A stretch of 44,008 bases of DNA from Verrucomicrobiaceae bacterium. Lineage in GTDB: Bacteria; Verrucomicrobiota; Verrucomicrobiia; Verrucomicrobiales; Verrucomicrobiaceae. Location: the NCBI GenBank assembly GCA_947471905.1, contig CANIZT010000003.1:1-44008 (forward strand), given 5' to 3'. The number at the start of each line of letters is the position of its first letter. Position 1 is the stretch's first letter. The position numbers were made by a program, and so were the translations under genes. Shown piece by piece: positions 33,295 to 40,689 of this stretch. The notes below the pieces were generated by a model that was not told where the DNA came from, made no database searches, and saw only the letters and a program-made list of their open reading frames with translations.

Positions 33295-34539
33295 ATGATC
33301 CGACCGATCCTCACCTCGCTGCTCATCCTTTTCATCGCGACCAATGACGCCGCAGCAAAGGCTGTGCCCGTCAAGATCGTGCCCGGCGTCGGTATCACTC
33401 GCGGAGGCGAGTCTTACTTTGTCAATGGAGCGGCTGGTGATCAGCATCTCGATGAATTGGTCGCCACGGGTGGCAATAGCATCCGAACATGGACCACCAA
33501 TGGACTTGGCGAAATCTTAGACAATGCGGAAAAGCGAGGCCTCACCGTCTGCTCTGGAATTTGGCTCGAACCTGAATGCAGCTGGTTCTCCTACGCGAAT
33601 GCCGAGCACTGCGCACGCCAGACGGAGCGCGTGAAAAAGGAGGTGACCAAATTTCGCGATCACCCGGCCCTGCTCTTCTGGGGCATCGGCAATGAAGCCG
33701 AAGGCGATGGCAACAACATGGCCTACTGGATCCAATTGGAGGTGCTGGCAAAAGCAGTGAAGGAATTAGACCCTGCGCACCCCACCTTCACCGCCCTCGC
33801 GGGCCTCCAGCCTCTGAAAATCGCGGGACTCAATGCTCTCACGCCGAGTCTCGACTTTGTCGGCATCAACACCTATGGCGCACTCGCCGGACTGCGCGGC
33901 TATCTGGCGAAGCGTAAATGGACACGCCCGTGGGTCGTGACCGAATACGGACCACGCGGCTTCTGGGAGAGTCCGCGGGTGCCATGGGAAGCACCTATCG
34001 AGGCAACCAGCACGGAGAAAGCCAAATTCATCCGCAAAGCCTACGAAGCAACGATCCTACCCGGCGGCGACTGCTGGGGCGGCTATGTGTTTCTCTGGGG
34101 CCAGAAGCAGGAGGCCACGTCCACGTGGTTTGGCATCTTCACCGAAAGCGGTGAATCCACCGCCGTTCGCGATGTGATGCATGAGCTATGGAAAGGCCAG
34201 CCTCCGCCCGATCACGCGCCCGAACTCAAGAGCCTACGCAGCACCGCCGCTAAAACAGAAATCGCCGCCAATACCGAGTTCACCGCCCAAGCCGACGCCG
34301 CCGACCCCGATGGCGATCCGCTGACGTATCACTGGACCGTCACCCCGGAGTCCGCAGGTCGGGACGAGAAGGGCCGAGAGCGCAAGATCAAGCCGCTACC
34401 GCAATGTGTCATCAAAGCCGAAGGCCCCTCGGCCACCTTTCACGCTCCTGAGAAGCCCGGAGCCTACCGCGTGCATCTATGCGTCACAGACAACCACAAA
34501 CGCGCCGCCACGGGAAACTTCCCAATCATGGTGAAGTAA
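33295..34539 (+). CDS. Secreted glycoside hydrolase (clan GH-A TIM barrel) with C-terminal Ig/PKD-like domain
   Basis: A 414-residue protein from the ATG at 33295, which starts a signal peptide (MIRPILTSLLILFIATNDAAA); an ATG at 33271 adds eight residues unlike a signal n-region. The TIM-barrel domain (about 40-300) has FWGIGNEAEG with the likely acid/base Glu134, and WVVTEYGPRG with the likely nucleophile Glu217. This is the pattern of GH2/GH5-like retaining enzymes. Residues about 305-414 form an Ig/PKD-like domain (DAADPDGDPLTYHWTV, GAYRVHLCVTDN). The 3' end overlaps the convergent metalloprotease gene by 14 bases. The sugar it releases is unknown; it may strip glycans from the glycoproteins attacked by the neighbouring peptidases. 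Confidence 0.82.
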   Translation: MIRPILTSLLILFIATNDAAAKAVPVKIVPGVGITRGGESYFVNGAAGDQHLDELVATGGNSIRTWTTNGLGEILDNAEKRGLTVCSGIWLEPECSWFSYANAEHCARQTERVKKEVTKFRDHPALLFWGIGNEAEGDGNNMAYWIQLEVLAKAVKELDPAHPTFTALAGLQPLKIAGLNALTPSLDFVGINTYGALAGLRGYLAKRKWTRPWVVTEYGPRGFWESPRVPWEAPIEATSTEKAKFIRKAYEATILPGGDCWGGYVFLWGQKQEATSTWFGIFTESGESTAVRDVMHELWKGQPPPDHAPELKSLRSTAAKTEIAANTEFTAQADAADPDGDPLTYHWTVTPESAGRDEKGRERKIKPLPQCVIKAEGPSATFHAPEKPGAYRVHLCVTDNHKRAATGNFPIMVK

Positions 34540-36286
34540 CCGGCTTCACACCCCAGAGTTTCTCCAGCAGCCCGAACATCTCGGGATCATGCTGCTTCAA
34601 TTCATCGCGGGTGAAGGGGAAGAAATCATTGCGGCTGAAGTATGCCTCCGTGCATTCGGCGAAGTATTCCTGCGGGTTCGTCATCGCATAGGCACGGTCC
34701 ATGTGACTGCGGCCTTCACTATCCTTGCGTTCGACGCGGTCATACTTGCCGCTGGCCTTGGCTTTATCGTAAGCGTTCTTGATCTCCAGATTGCCAAAGC
34801 TCATGCGCACCGTGCGGTTGTGATACGCGTGCGCCAGCTCATGCAGCGCGAAGTTCGGCATGCGGCGCGTTTCAGCTTCAAAGATGCGCACGTTGGTGAA
34901 CTCAACGCCTTTCGCCATCACAGGATCGCGTCCGTTATTCTGTAGCCAGCCTGCATCGGGATGAAACTCAGCGCGTGGATGCACCTTCGGATACTCGGGA
35001 TTGATCCAAAGCGGCACCTTCTGCAATTCGGCTACCGAAGCCTTCGGCACGACGCGCACGATCTCATCGAGCTGCGCACGCAGCAGTTGCATCGCCTTTT
35101 CCACCGCCACGGCATCCTGCTCGATCAGCTTCGTGCTCACCTGTACCTTCCAGCCTGCGATGAGCCGCTCGTCATGCGACTTCGCCCCGGTTGCTTCCTG
35201 AAAGCGCTTCACCTGCTGGCCCTTGATCAATCCACGAGCCTTCATGAGCCGCTCCGGCCACACAAACTTCGGCGCTTTGGCCGGATCGTAGCCTGCGAGA
35301 TGTCCGGTGAGCCGCGTCTGCGGCTTCGTGTATTTCAAAACGGTGTCACCAAAGACCTCGCAACACAGCGCGGCCAGTTTCGGATCATAGTCGATCAATT
35401 CGTCGCGTGTGTTGACGTGGTTATGCTGCGCGTCGTTCTCGCGGTTGTTGTCGAACCAGCTCTGCACGCCCTCCGCCCAGTATTCGTGATGATTCGACGA
35501 CGCGTAGGCTCCCTTCCACAGTCCCGCCTTCATCGCGGCATCAAAAGCGGCCTTCAATCGCGTGTCGAAGGTCGGATCGACATTCGTCAGGCCACGCAGG
35601 TGCATGTTGTGCGCGAACTCGTGAATCAGGATGCTCTCCGTGTCATACGGATCGCCGTCGTAAGCCAGCAGGTTCTCCTCCGCGCAGGAGCAGAAGGGAT
35701 CTTCCTCGCTACCACCGAGCCCGCGTGCCCGCGCATCCCAATACTCGCGCGGCGTCAGCGCCTCATAGCCTTTCACGGCTTCCAGATTCGCAAACTCCGG
35801 CTGATCCATCGTGAACTCGTTGTGCGCCAGGATGCACAGCCGCGCTCCGCTCGCCGTCATCGCGTCTCGCACATCCGGCCGCTTCGCCAGCATCAGATCG
35901 ACGAGATACACCGCCTCCTTCACCGCATACGGACTCACCTTCGCCGAAGCCACGATGGGAAATCCGCCCGCGCTCGCCCGCTGCGTGTAAAACACAGGTA
36001 CACCATCCTTCGCCGCCGGATCATAGCGAAAGCCCTGCACCCGCACCTTGCTCACTACCTCGGTCTCAAGTCTGCCATCCACGATGACAAACCGATGTCC
36101 GAGAGTCGTGCCGATGATGCTGTCCTTGCCGGGCTCGATTTTGCCATTTGGCACGCGTTTGCCATCCGGCGCGACCCAGAAGACTTCCACAGCCTTTTCG
36201 CCCGCATTGATGATTTGCAGCTTCGGTCGGTCCAAAGCGAGCGCAGCCGTCGAAACGGCAAGAATGAGGAGTGTGGCGATTTTCAT
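34526..36286 (-). CDS. Secreted protein with two tandem zincin metalloprotease domains and an N-terminal VHL-beta-like domain
   Basis: A 586-residue protein with a signal peptide (about 1-18). Residues 22-72 resemble the VHL beta domain, colinear with the S9 peptidase at 40686-42866. Metalloprotease domain 1 (about 95-325) has H222-E-F-A-H226 and EYWAEGVQSWF (E268/E272), then TRDELIDYDPKLAAL. Domain 2 (about 375-582) has H482-E-L-A-H486 and EYFAECTEAYF (E540/E544), then TRDELKQHDPEMFGL. The two halves share the HExxHxxH, EYxAE and TRDEL blocks in the same order, so they arose by internal duplication and both keep metal ligands. The type resembles gluzincins with a Glu third ligand, such as the anthrax-lethal-factor-like peptidases. 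ATGA overlap with the upstream D-amino-acid dehydrogenase gene implies joint expression. Confidence 0.82.
   Translation of the reverse strand: MKIATLLILAVSTAALALDRPKLQIINAGEKAVEVFWVAPDGKRVPNGKIEPGKDSIIGTTLGHRFVIVDGRLETEVVSKVRVQGFRYDPAAKDGVPVFYTQRASAGGFPIVASAKVSPYAVKEAVYLVDLMLAKRPDVRDAMTASGARLCILAHNEFTMDQPEFANLEAVKGYEALTPREYWDARARGLGGSEEDPFCSCAEENLLAYDGDPYDTESILIHEFAHNMHLRGLTNVDPTFDTRLKAAFDAAMKAGLWKGAYASSNHHEYWAEGVQSWFDNNRENDAQHNHVNTRDELIDYDPKLAALCCEVFGDTVLKYTKPQTRLTGHLAGYDPAKAPKFVWPERLMKARGLIKGQQVKRFQEATGAKSHDERLIAGWKVQVSTKLIEQDAVAVEKAMQLLRAQLDEIVRVVPKASVAELQKVPLWINPEYPKVHPRAEFHPDAGWLQNNGRDPVMAKGVEFTNVRIFEAETRRMPNFALHELAHAYHNRTVRMSFGNLEIKNAYDKAKASGKYDRVERKDSEGRSHMDRAYAMTNPQEYFAECTEAYFSRNDFFPFTRDELKQHDPEMFGLLEKLWGVKPVTSP
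36071..36223 (-). other. VHL-beta-like domain of the double metalloprotease
   Basis: Residues 22-72 of the metalloprotease align without gaps with the VHL-beta domain of the S9 peptidase: Asn27, Trp37, Asn47, Thr60, His64 and Phe66 fall at the positions of Asn113, Trp123, Tyr133, Thr146, His150 and Trp152. Trp, Thr and His of the hydroxyproline pocket are kept; Tyr98 and Trp117 of human pVHL are replaced by Asn and Phe. The domain follows the signal peptide directly. Binding of hydroxyproline is therefore doubtful here, though the fold is probably the same. Confidence 0.6.
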
Positions 36287-37524
36287 GCGAAACGATCCGG
36301 TGACATAAGATCGAGCGCCACAGGCGATTTCTCGCCGCTGAGCACATCAGCAACGATTTTGCCCGTCGCGGGGGCGAGGCTGAGGCCCATCATGGCGTGA
36401 CCTGTCGCCACGGTGAGGTTCTTCCAACGCTGCGTGCGGCCGATGTAGGGCATGCCGTCGGGTGAGACGGGGCGCAGGCCACTCCAGGGCTTCACATCGG
36501 CGAAGTCGCTTTCAGAGAAGGCGGGGAAGAAATCGGGGAAGGCCCGCGTGATGCCGCGCACGCGACGCGGCGTGATGGATTCGTCGGTTCCGGCCATTTC
36601 CATCGTGCCGCCGACTCGCAGCGCGCCATCCATCGGTGTCACGGCGAGTCGTGCTTCGGTGCAGATGCTGCAGAGCTTGGGAAGTTGCTTCGGATTCGTG
36701 AGCGTGAGGCTGTAGCCTTTGCCCGCTTGCATAGGCAGCTTCAAATCGAGCTCCTTCGCCATCTCCGCCGACCACACGCCGCTGCACAGCACGACTTCTT
36801 GACCCTCTATTTGACCCTTTGACGTATTGACGGATCGAAGCACCTGACCCTCCACTTCAAAGCCCCGCACTTCGGTTTCCCAGAGCATCGCGACACCGAG
36901 TTTCATCAACTCCGCTTCGACAGCCGCGATGAAGCGTCCGGGGGCGAGATGGCAGTCCTTCGGGAAGAACACACTGCCGCACACATCCATGGTCACAGCG
37001 GGATCGAGCGCGGCGGTGGCTTTGGCATCGAGCACCTCAGCGGGAATGCCGAGACTGTTTGCCATTACGGCCATGTGGGCTTCTTCATCGAGCGTTTGCT
37101 GCTTTTTGCACAGCATGAGCAATCCGCGCTTCACGAGGCCGAAGTCGAGTCCGATCTCCTCGTAGCAGTGGCGGCTCAGCAGGCTCAAGTCGCGTAAAAT
37201 CGGCGCAGCGGCATCGACACGGCCTTTCGTGGCCGCTTTCCAGAATTCGAGGCCCCAGGTCATCAAATCGAGATTCAGCCTCGGCTTGATGTAAAACGGC
37301 GATTCCGGATTCCACATCCATTTGAGGCCGAGTTTCACCATGCCGGGCGCGGCGAGCGGGATGAAGTGGCTCGGCACGATCATCCCGGCATTGCCAAACG
37401 AGCAGCCATCACGCTGACGTGGCTTTTGGTCGATGATCGTCACCCGCATGCCGCGCCGAGCGCAATAAAGCGCCGTGCTGAGGCCGATAACGCCCGCGCC
37501 GAGGATGGTGACCTGTTTGCTCAT
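36283..37524 (-). CDS. DadA-like FAD-dependent D-amino acid dehydrogenase (probable D-hydroxyproline dehydrogenase)
   Basis: A 413-residue DAO-superfamily flavoprotein (ATG 37524; another ATG at 37536 would add MCAT). The FAD-binding motif VTILGAGVIGLSTALYCARRG is at the N-terminus, and the closing GHAMMGLSLAPATGKIVADVL is typical of DadA. Such enzymes oxidise D-amino acids to 2-oxo acids or cyclic imines, passing electrons to the respiratory chain. In hydroxyproline catabolism a DadA relative oxidises cis-4-hydroxy-D-proline, the epimerase product, to pyrroline-4-hydroxy-2-carboxylate. An epimerase gene lies 5 kb away in the same block, which makes this the favoured role. General D-alanine/D-proline dehydrogenase activity remains possible. 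It overlaps the metalloprotease gene by ATGA. Confidence 0.85.
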   Translation of the reverse strand: MSKQVTILGAGVIGLSTALYCARRGMRVTIIDQKPRQRDGCSFGNAGMIVPSHFIPLAAPGMVKLGLKWMWNPESPFYIKPRLNLDLMTWGLEFWKAATKGRVDAAAPILRDLSLLSRHCYEEIGLDFGLVKRGLLMLCKKQQTLDEEAHMAVMANSLGIPAEVLDAKATAALDPAVTMDVCGSVFFPKDCHLAPGRFIAAVEAELMKLGVAMLWETEVRGFEVEGQVLRSVNTSKGQIEGQEVVLCSGVWSAEMAKELDLKLPMQAGKGYSLTLTNPKQLPKLCSICTEARLAVTPMDGALRVGGTMEMAGTDESITPRRVRGITRAFPDFFPAFSESDFADVKPWSGLRPVSPDGMPYIGRTQRWKNLTVATGHAMMGLSLAPATGKIVADVLSGEKSPVALDLMSPDRFA

Positions 37525-37641
37525 GGTGGCACACATCTAATCGGGCATCCGGGCGATCGTCTTGGACGCTTTGGCGGTTTGCGCCCAGATTTTTGCCAAG
37601 CAGAGACTCGACGCCTCATGTGCGCTCGTTAGCATCAGCGC
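37525..37641. promoter_or_regulatory. Divergent intergenic region between the dehydrogenase and SDR genes
   Basis: These 117 bases lie between the minus-strand DadA-like gene and the plus-strand SDR gene, so promoters for both probably sit here. I see no clear -35/-10 pair, operator palindrome or ribosome-binding site. The call rests on gene orientation alone. Confidence 0.35.
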
Positions 37642-38433
37642 ATGGACCAAAATTGGACTGACAAGATCGTGATCGTCACCGGCGGTGGCGGTGGAATGGG
37701 ACAGGCGGCAGCGAAGCGTTTCGCGGAGGCTGGCGCAAAGACGTTTGTGTTTGGACGCACGCTGGAGTCGCTCCAGGAAAGCGCCGCGCTTTCCAAGAAC
37801 ATCATCCCCGTCGTCTGCGACGTGGCAGACAGTGCCAGCGTGGCCGCCGCGTTGGCCGAAGTGCTGAAGCACGGCACGCTTCACGCGCTGATCCATACAG
37901 CAGGCATCAACACGCCGGACCGTTTCATGGCGCACGCGGACCCCGCACGCATCGCTAGCGAGGAAAGCTGGCGGAAGGTCATGGAGATCAATGTCATTGG
38001 TGTGGCGAACATGATTCAGGCTGTCGCCAAGCCGATGGCAGCGAATGGCGGCGGCAAGATCGTCGTCGTCTCTTCCACTGCCGGTCATGGCTACGATTCC
38101 TTCGCGGGTGTGCCTTACACCGCCAGCAAGTGGGCCGTTCACGGCATGCTTTTCACCGCCCGCATGCAGCTCAACGCGCACGGCATCGTCGTCTCCGAAT
38201 ACGCCCCAGGCGAGGCGGACACTCCGCTCGTCAAAAAGCGCCCCGTGCAGCCCTCGGCGAAGCACAAAGAAGCCATGATCACCTGCGCCGACTGCGCCGA
38301 TGCCATGTTCTTCATCGCCAGCCAGCCGCACAGCATGAGCATCGTCCAGCTCCCCGCCTACCAGCCCTTCGGCGGCATGCCGCCACAGATCACGCTGCCG
38401 TTCTTGGATGCGTTTGAGATCAAGGCAAAGTGA
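37642..38433 (+). CDS. Short-chain dehydrogenase/reductase (SDR)
   Basis: A 263-residue cytosolic NAD(P)-dependent oxidoreductase. The cofactor loop is TGGGGGMG (13-20), a classical-SDR TGxxxGxG. The rest of the catalytic set is Asn117 (INVIGVANM), Ser145 (VVSSTAGHG), and Tyr159/Lys163 (VPYTASK). Asp60 (VVCDVADS) is the usual adenine-ring contact. The C-terminal end (YQPFGGMPPQITLPF) matches no named subfamily I know. It lies divergent to the D-amino-acid dehydrogenase gene and convergent with the DPP IV gene (9 nt apart). Its position between the two hydroxyproline operons suggests a linked role, perhaps on a hydroxy or oxo acid, but nothing in the sequence fixes the substrate. Confidence 0.88.
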   Translation: MDQNWTDKIVIVTGGGGGMGQAAAKRFAEAGAKTFVFGRTLESLQESAALSKNIIPVVCDVADSASVAAALAEVLKHGTLHALIHTAGINTPDRFMAHADPARIASEESWRKVMEINVIGVANMIQAVAKPMAANGGGKIVVVSSTAGHGYDSFAGVPYTASKWAVHGMLFTARMQLNAHGIVVSEYAPGEADTPLVKKRPVQPSAKHKEAMITCADCADAMFFIASQPHSMSIVQLPAYQPFGGMPPQITLPFLDAFEIKAK

Positions 38434-38442
38434 CGCGGTGCT

Positions 38443-40689
38443 TTACGGCTGCGTTTTCTTTAACATCAAATGCTCACTGAGATAACTCGTGAGCAGTTCA
38501 TAGAAGTGACGCGCCGTGCCTTTGCCCTCGTTGATGGCGTGTGAGCGGTTGGGATACGCCATCGCGGTGAAGGGCTTGTTTTGCACGATGAGTTCGTTCA
38601 TGAGCTTCTCGGTGGCCTGGTAGTGAACGTTGTCGTCGCCAGTGCCGTGGACGATGAGGAGGTCGCCGGCGAGCTGTTTTGCGAACGTGATGGGCGAGCC
38701 GAGCTTGTAGCCGTCTGCGTTGTCCTTAGGCAGGCCCATGTAGCGCTCCTGATAGATCGTGTCGTAGAGCCGCATGTCAGCGACGGGCGCAACGGCCATC
38801 GCCATGCGATAGAGGTCGGGGTGACGAAAAAGAGCGTTCAAGCTCATGCTGCCGCCACCGCTCCAGCCCCAACTGCCGACACGCGTGGCGTCGAGAAACG
38901 GCAGGCGCTGCAACAAAGCCCGCACGGCCGCGCTTTGATCCTGCGAGGCGAGAACGCCGACCTGGCGATAAACGCAGCGCCGCCACTCACGACCACGCGG
39001 CGAGGGCGTGCCGCGATTATCGACGCTGGCGACGACGTAACCCTGCTGCGCGAGCATCCAGTGCCACAGCATCTTTGAGCCGCCCCAAGAATCCTTCACC
39101 GTCTGGCCCGCGGGCTCGCCATACACATGCATGAGCAGCGGATGCTTCTGAGATTCATCCAGATCAGCCGCCTTGATAACCCATGCGTCCAGTTCGACGC
39201 AATTACCGATGTCCACGCGCATGAACTCGCGATTCGGTAGCTTCAGCTTGGCCAGTTTCTCGTGCAGCTTCGTCTGCGCCACGAGCACACGGGAGGTCTG
39301 GTGCTCCGGCAATGACACGATCTCCACTACTGGCGGTGTGGTGAAGGAGGAATAGGTATGCACGGCCCACGGTGCATCCTCGGAGACATCATAGCTGTGC
39401 GTTCCAGGCTGCGTGGCGGGCGAAAGCCGTTCCGGCGCGCCGCCTGCCAGCTTCACGCGGTACAGGTAGCGCTGCGTCGCATTCTCGGGCGAGGCGAGGT
39501 AGTACAGCCAGCCGCCTTTTGCATCGACATGCGCGACATCGATCACATCAAATTCACCGCTGGTGATGGGAGTGAGTTTGCCATCCAAACTCGCCCGATA
39601 AGCATGACGCCAACCGCTGCGTTCGCTCAGCCAGAGGAAATCGTCGCCGATCCAGTGAATGGAGTTTTTGTTCTCCACCCACGCCTTGTCGGTCTCCGTG
39701 AGCACGGGCGCCGTTTCACCCGTCGCGGGATCGGCTCGCATGACGCGATTCGTGTTTTGCAGTCGGTTGAACTGCTGAAACAGCACTGCTTTCCCGTCCG
39801 GTGTCCACTCGGCATGAGGCAGGTAGTGTTCGCGTGGATCGCCGGGTATTTGCAGCCACTTCACCGCGCCACTTTCTGCGCTGACAACGCCGAGCCGTGT
39901 GGCTGAGTTTTTTTCACCTGCCTTGGGATATGGGAAAGTGGTGAAGCGCTGATAGCTGCCTTCCGTTTGATTCACCATGGAGAATCGCTTCACGTCCTTC
40001 GTGTCGAACTGCCAGAACACGATCCGCGTGCCATCCGGGCTCCACCGGTAGCAGTCACGCAGGCTGAGTTCTTCCTCGTTCACCCAGTCAGCAGTTCCGT
40101 TGATGAGCGTGTTCGAGCCGTCCGATGTGAGCGTGGTGATTTTCAGGTCGGCCAAGTTTTGCACATGCAGGTTGTTCTTCTGCACATAGGCCACGCGTGT
40201 GCCATCGGGTGAAAATTTGGCAAACATCAGCGTCGCGGGTGCGGCGTCACCACCGATCTTGGTGAGCTTCTTTGTCGCCAACTCCATGAGCCAGTAGTCA
40301 CCGCGTGTGTTCTTGCGCCAGACCTTCTTCGTGTTGGCAAAGAGCAGCACCTTCGATTCATCCTTCGAGAACTCGAAGCTGTCGATGCTCAGCGGTTTCT
40401 TGCCACCTGCGGGTATGAAGGACTGCGCTGATGCCAGCACGGTCTTTTTGCCGTTGGCAGCCTCGCTGCGCACGAGATCCTTGCCGTTCTTGCCCTCCTT
40501 CGGCTTATCCAGCGTGAAGTAGCTGGCGTTGAGTTTGCTCCAGCGAATGGACTCGGCTTTCTCCTCTTTGAACTCCTCGTCCGTGAAGATGCGAGCAAGC
40601 GTCAGTCGTGAGGGATCAGTCGTTGCCTTCGGTGTTGCGGCAAAGACATGGCCGCAAACAGCCACGAGAGCGATGAGCGCGAATTTCAT
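38443..40689 (-). CDS. Dipeptidyl peptidase IV-type S9 serine peptidase
   Basis: A 748-residue exported peptidase (signal peptide about 1-18) with an N-terminal beta-propeller and C-terminal alpha/beta-hydrolase domain. The catalytic triad is Ser610 (GWSGGGS), Asp685 (HGTGDDNVH) and His717 (YPNRSHAI). The propeller carries DWVNEEEL at 201-208, matching the Glu-Glu motif of DPP IV that holds the free N-terminus of the substrate. It is therefore expected to release X-Pro (or X-Ala, X-Hyp) dipeptides. The usual GWSYGG elbow reads GWSGGG, with the Tyr replaced by Gly. ATGA overlap with the VHL-domain S9 gene upstream places both peptidases and the hydroxyproline epimerase in one operon. Confidence 0.93.
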   Translation of the reverse strand: MKFALIALVAVCGHVFAATPKATTDPSRLTLARIFTDEEFKEEKAESIRWSKLNASYFTLDKPKEGKNGKDLVRSEAANGKKTVLASAQSFIPAGGKKPLSIDSFEFSKDESKVLLFANTKKVWRKNTRGDYWLMELATKKLTKIGGDAAPATLMFAKFSPDGTRVAYVQKNNLHVQNLADLKITTLTSDGSNTLINGTADWVNEEELSLRDCYRWSPDGTRIVFWQFDTKDVKRFSMVNQTEGSYQRFTTFPYPKAGEKNSATRLGVVSAESGAVKWLQIPGDPREHYLPHAEWTPDGKAVLFQQFNRLQNTNRVMRADPATGETAPVLTETDKAWVENKNSIHWIGDDFLWLSERSGWRHAYRASLDGKLTPITSGEFDVIDVAHVDAKGGWLYYLASPENATQRYLYRVKLAGGAPERLSPATQPGTHSYDVSEDAPWAVHTYSSFTTPPVVEIVSLPEHQTSRVLVAQTKLHEKLAKLKLPNREFMRVDIGNCVELDAWVIKAADLDESQKHPLLMHVYGEPAGQTVKDSWGGSKMLWHWMLAQQGYVVASVDNRGTPSPRGREWRRCVYRQVGVLASQDQSAAVRALLQRLPFLDATRVGSWGWSGGGSMSLNALFRHPDLYRMAMAVAPVADMRLYDTIYQERYMGLPKDNADGYKLGSPITFAKQLAGDLLIVHGTGDDNVHYQATEKLMNELIVQNKPFTAMAYPNRSHAINEGKGTARHFYELLTSYLSEHLMLKKTQP

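Noticed and set aside
38443..40689. A VHL-beta domain in the DPP IV-type peptidase as well
   Set aside because: Its propeller runs without the N-x10-W-x10-Y-x12-(S/T)-x3-H-x-W spacing; no such segment was found.
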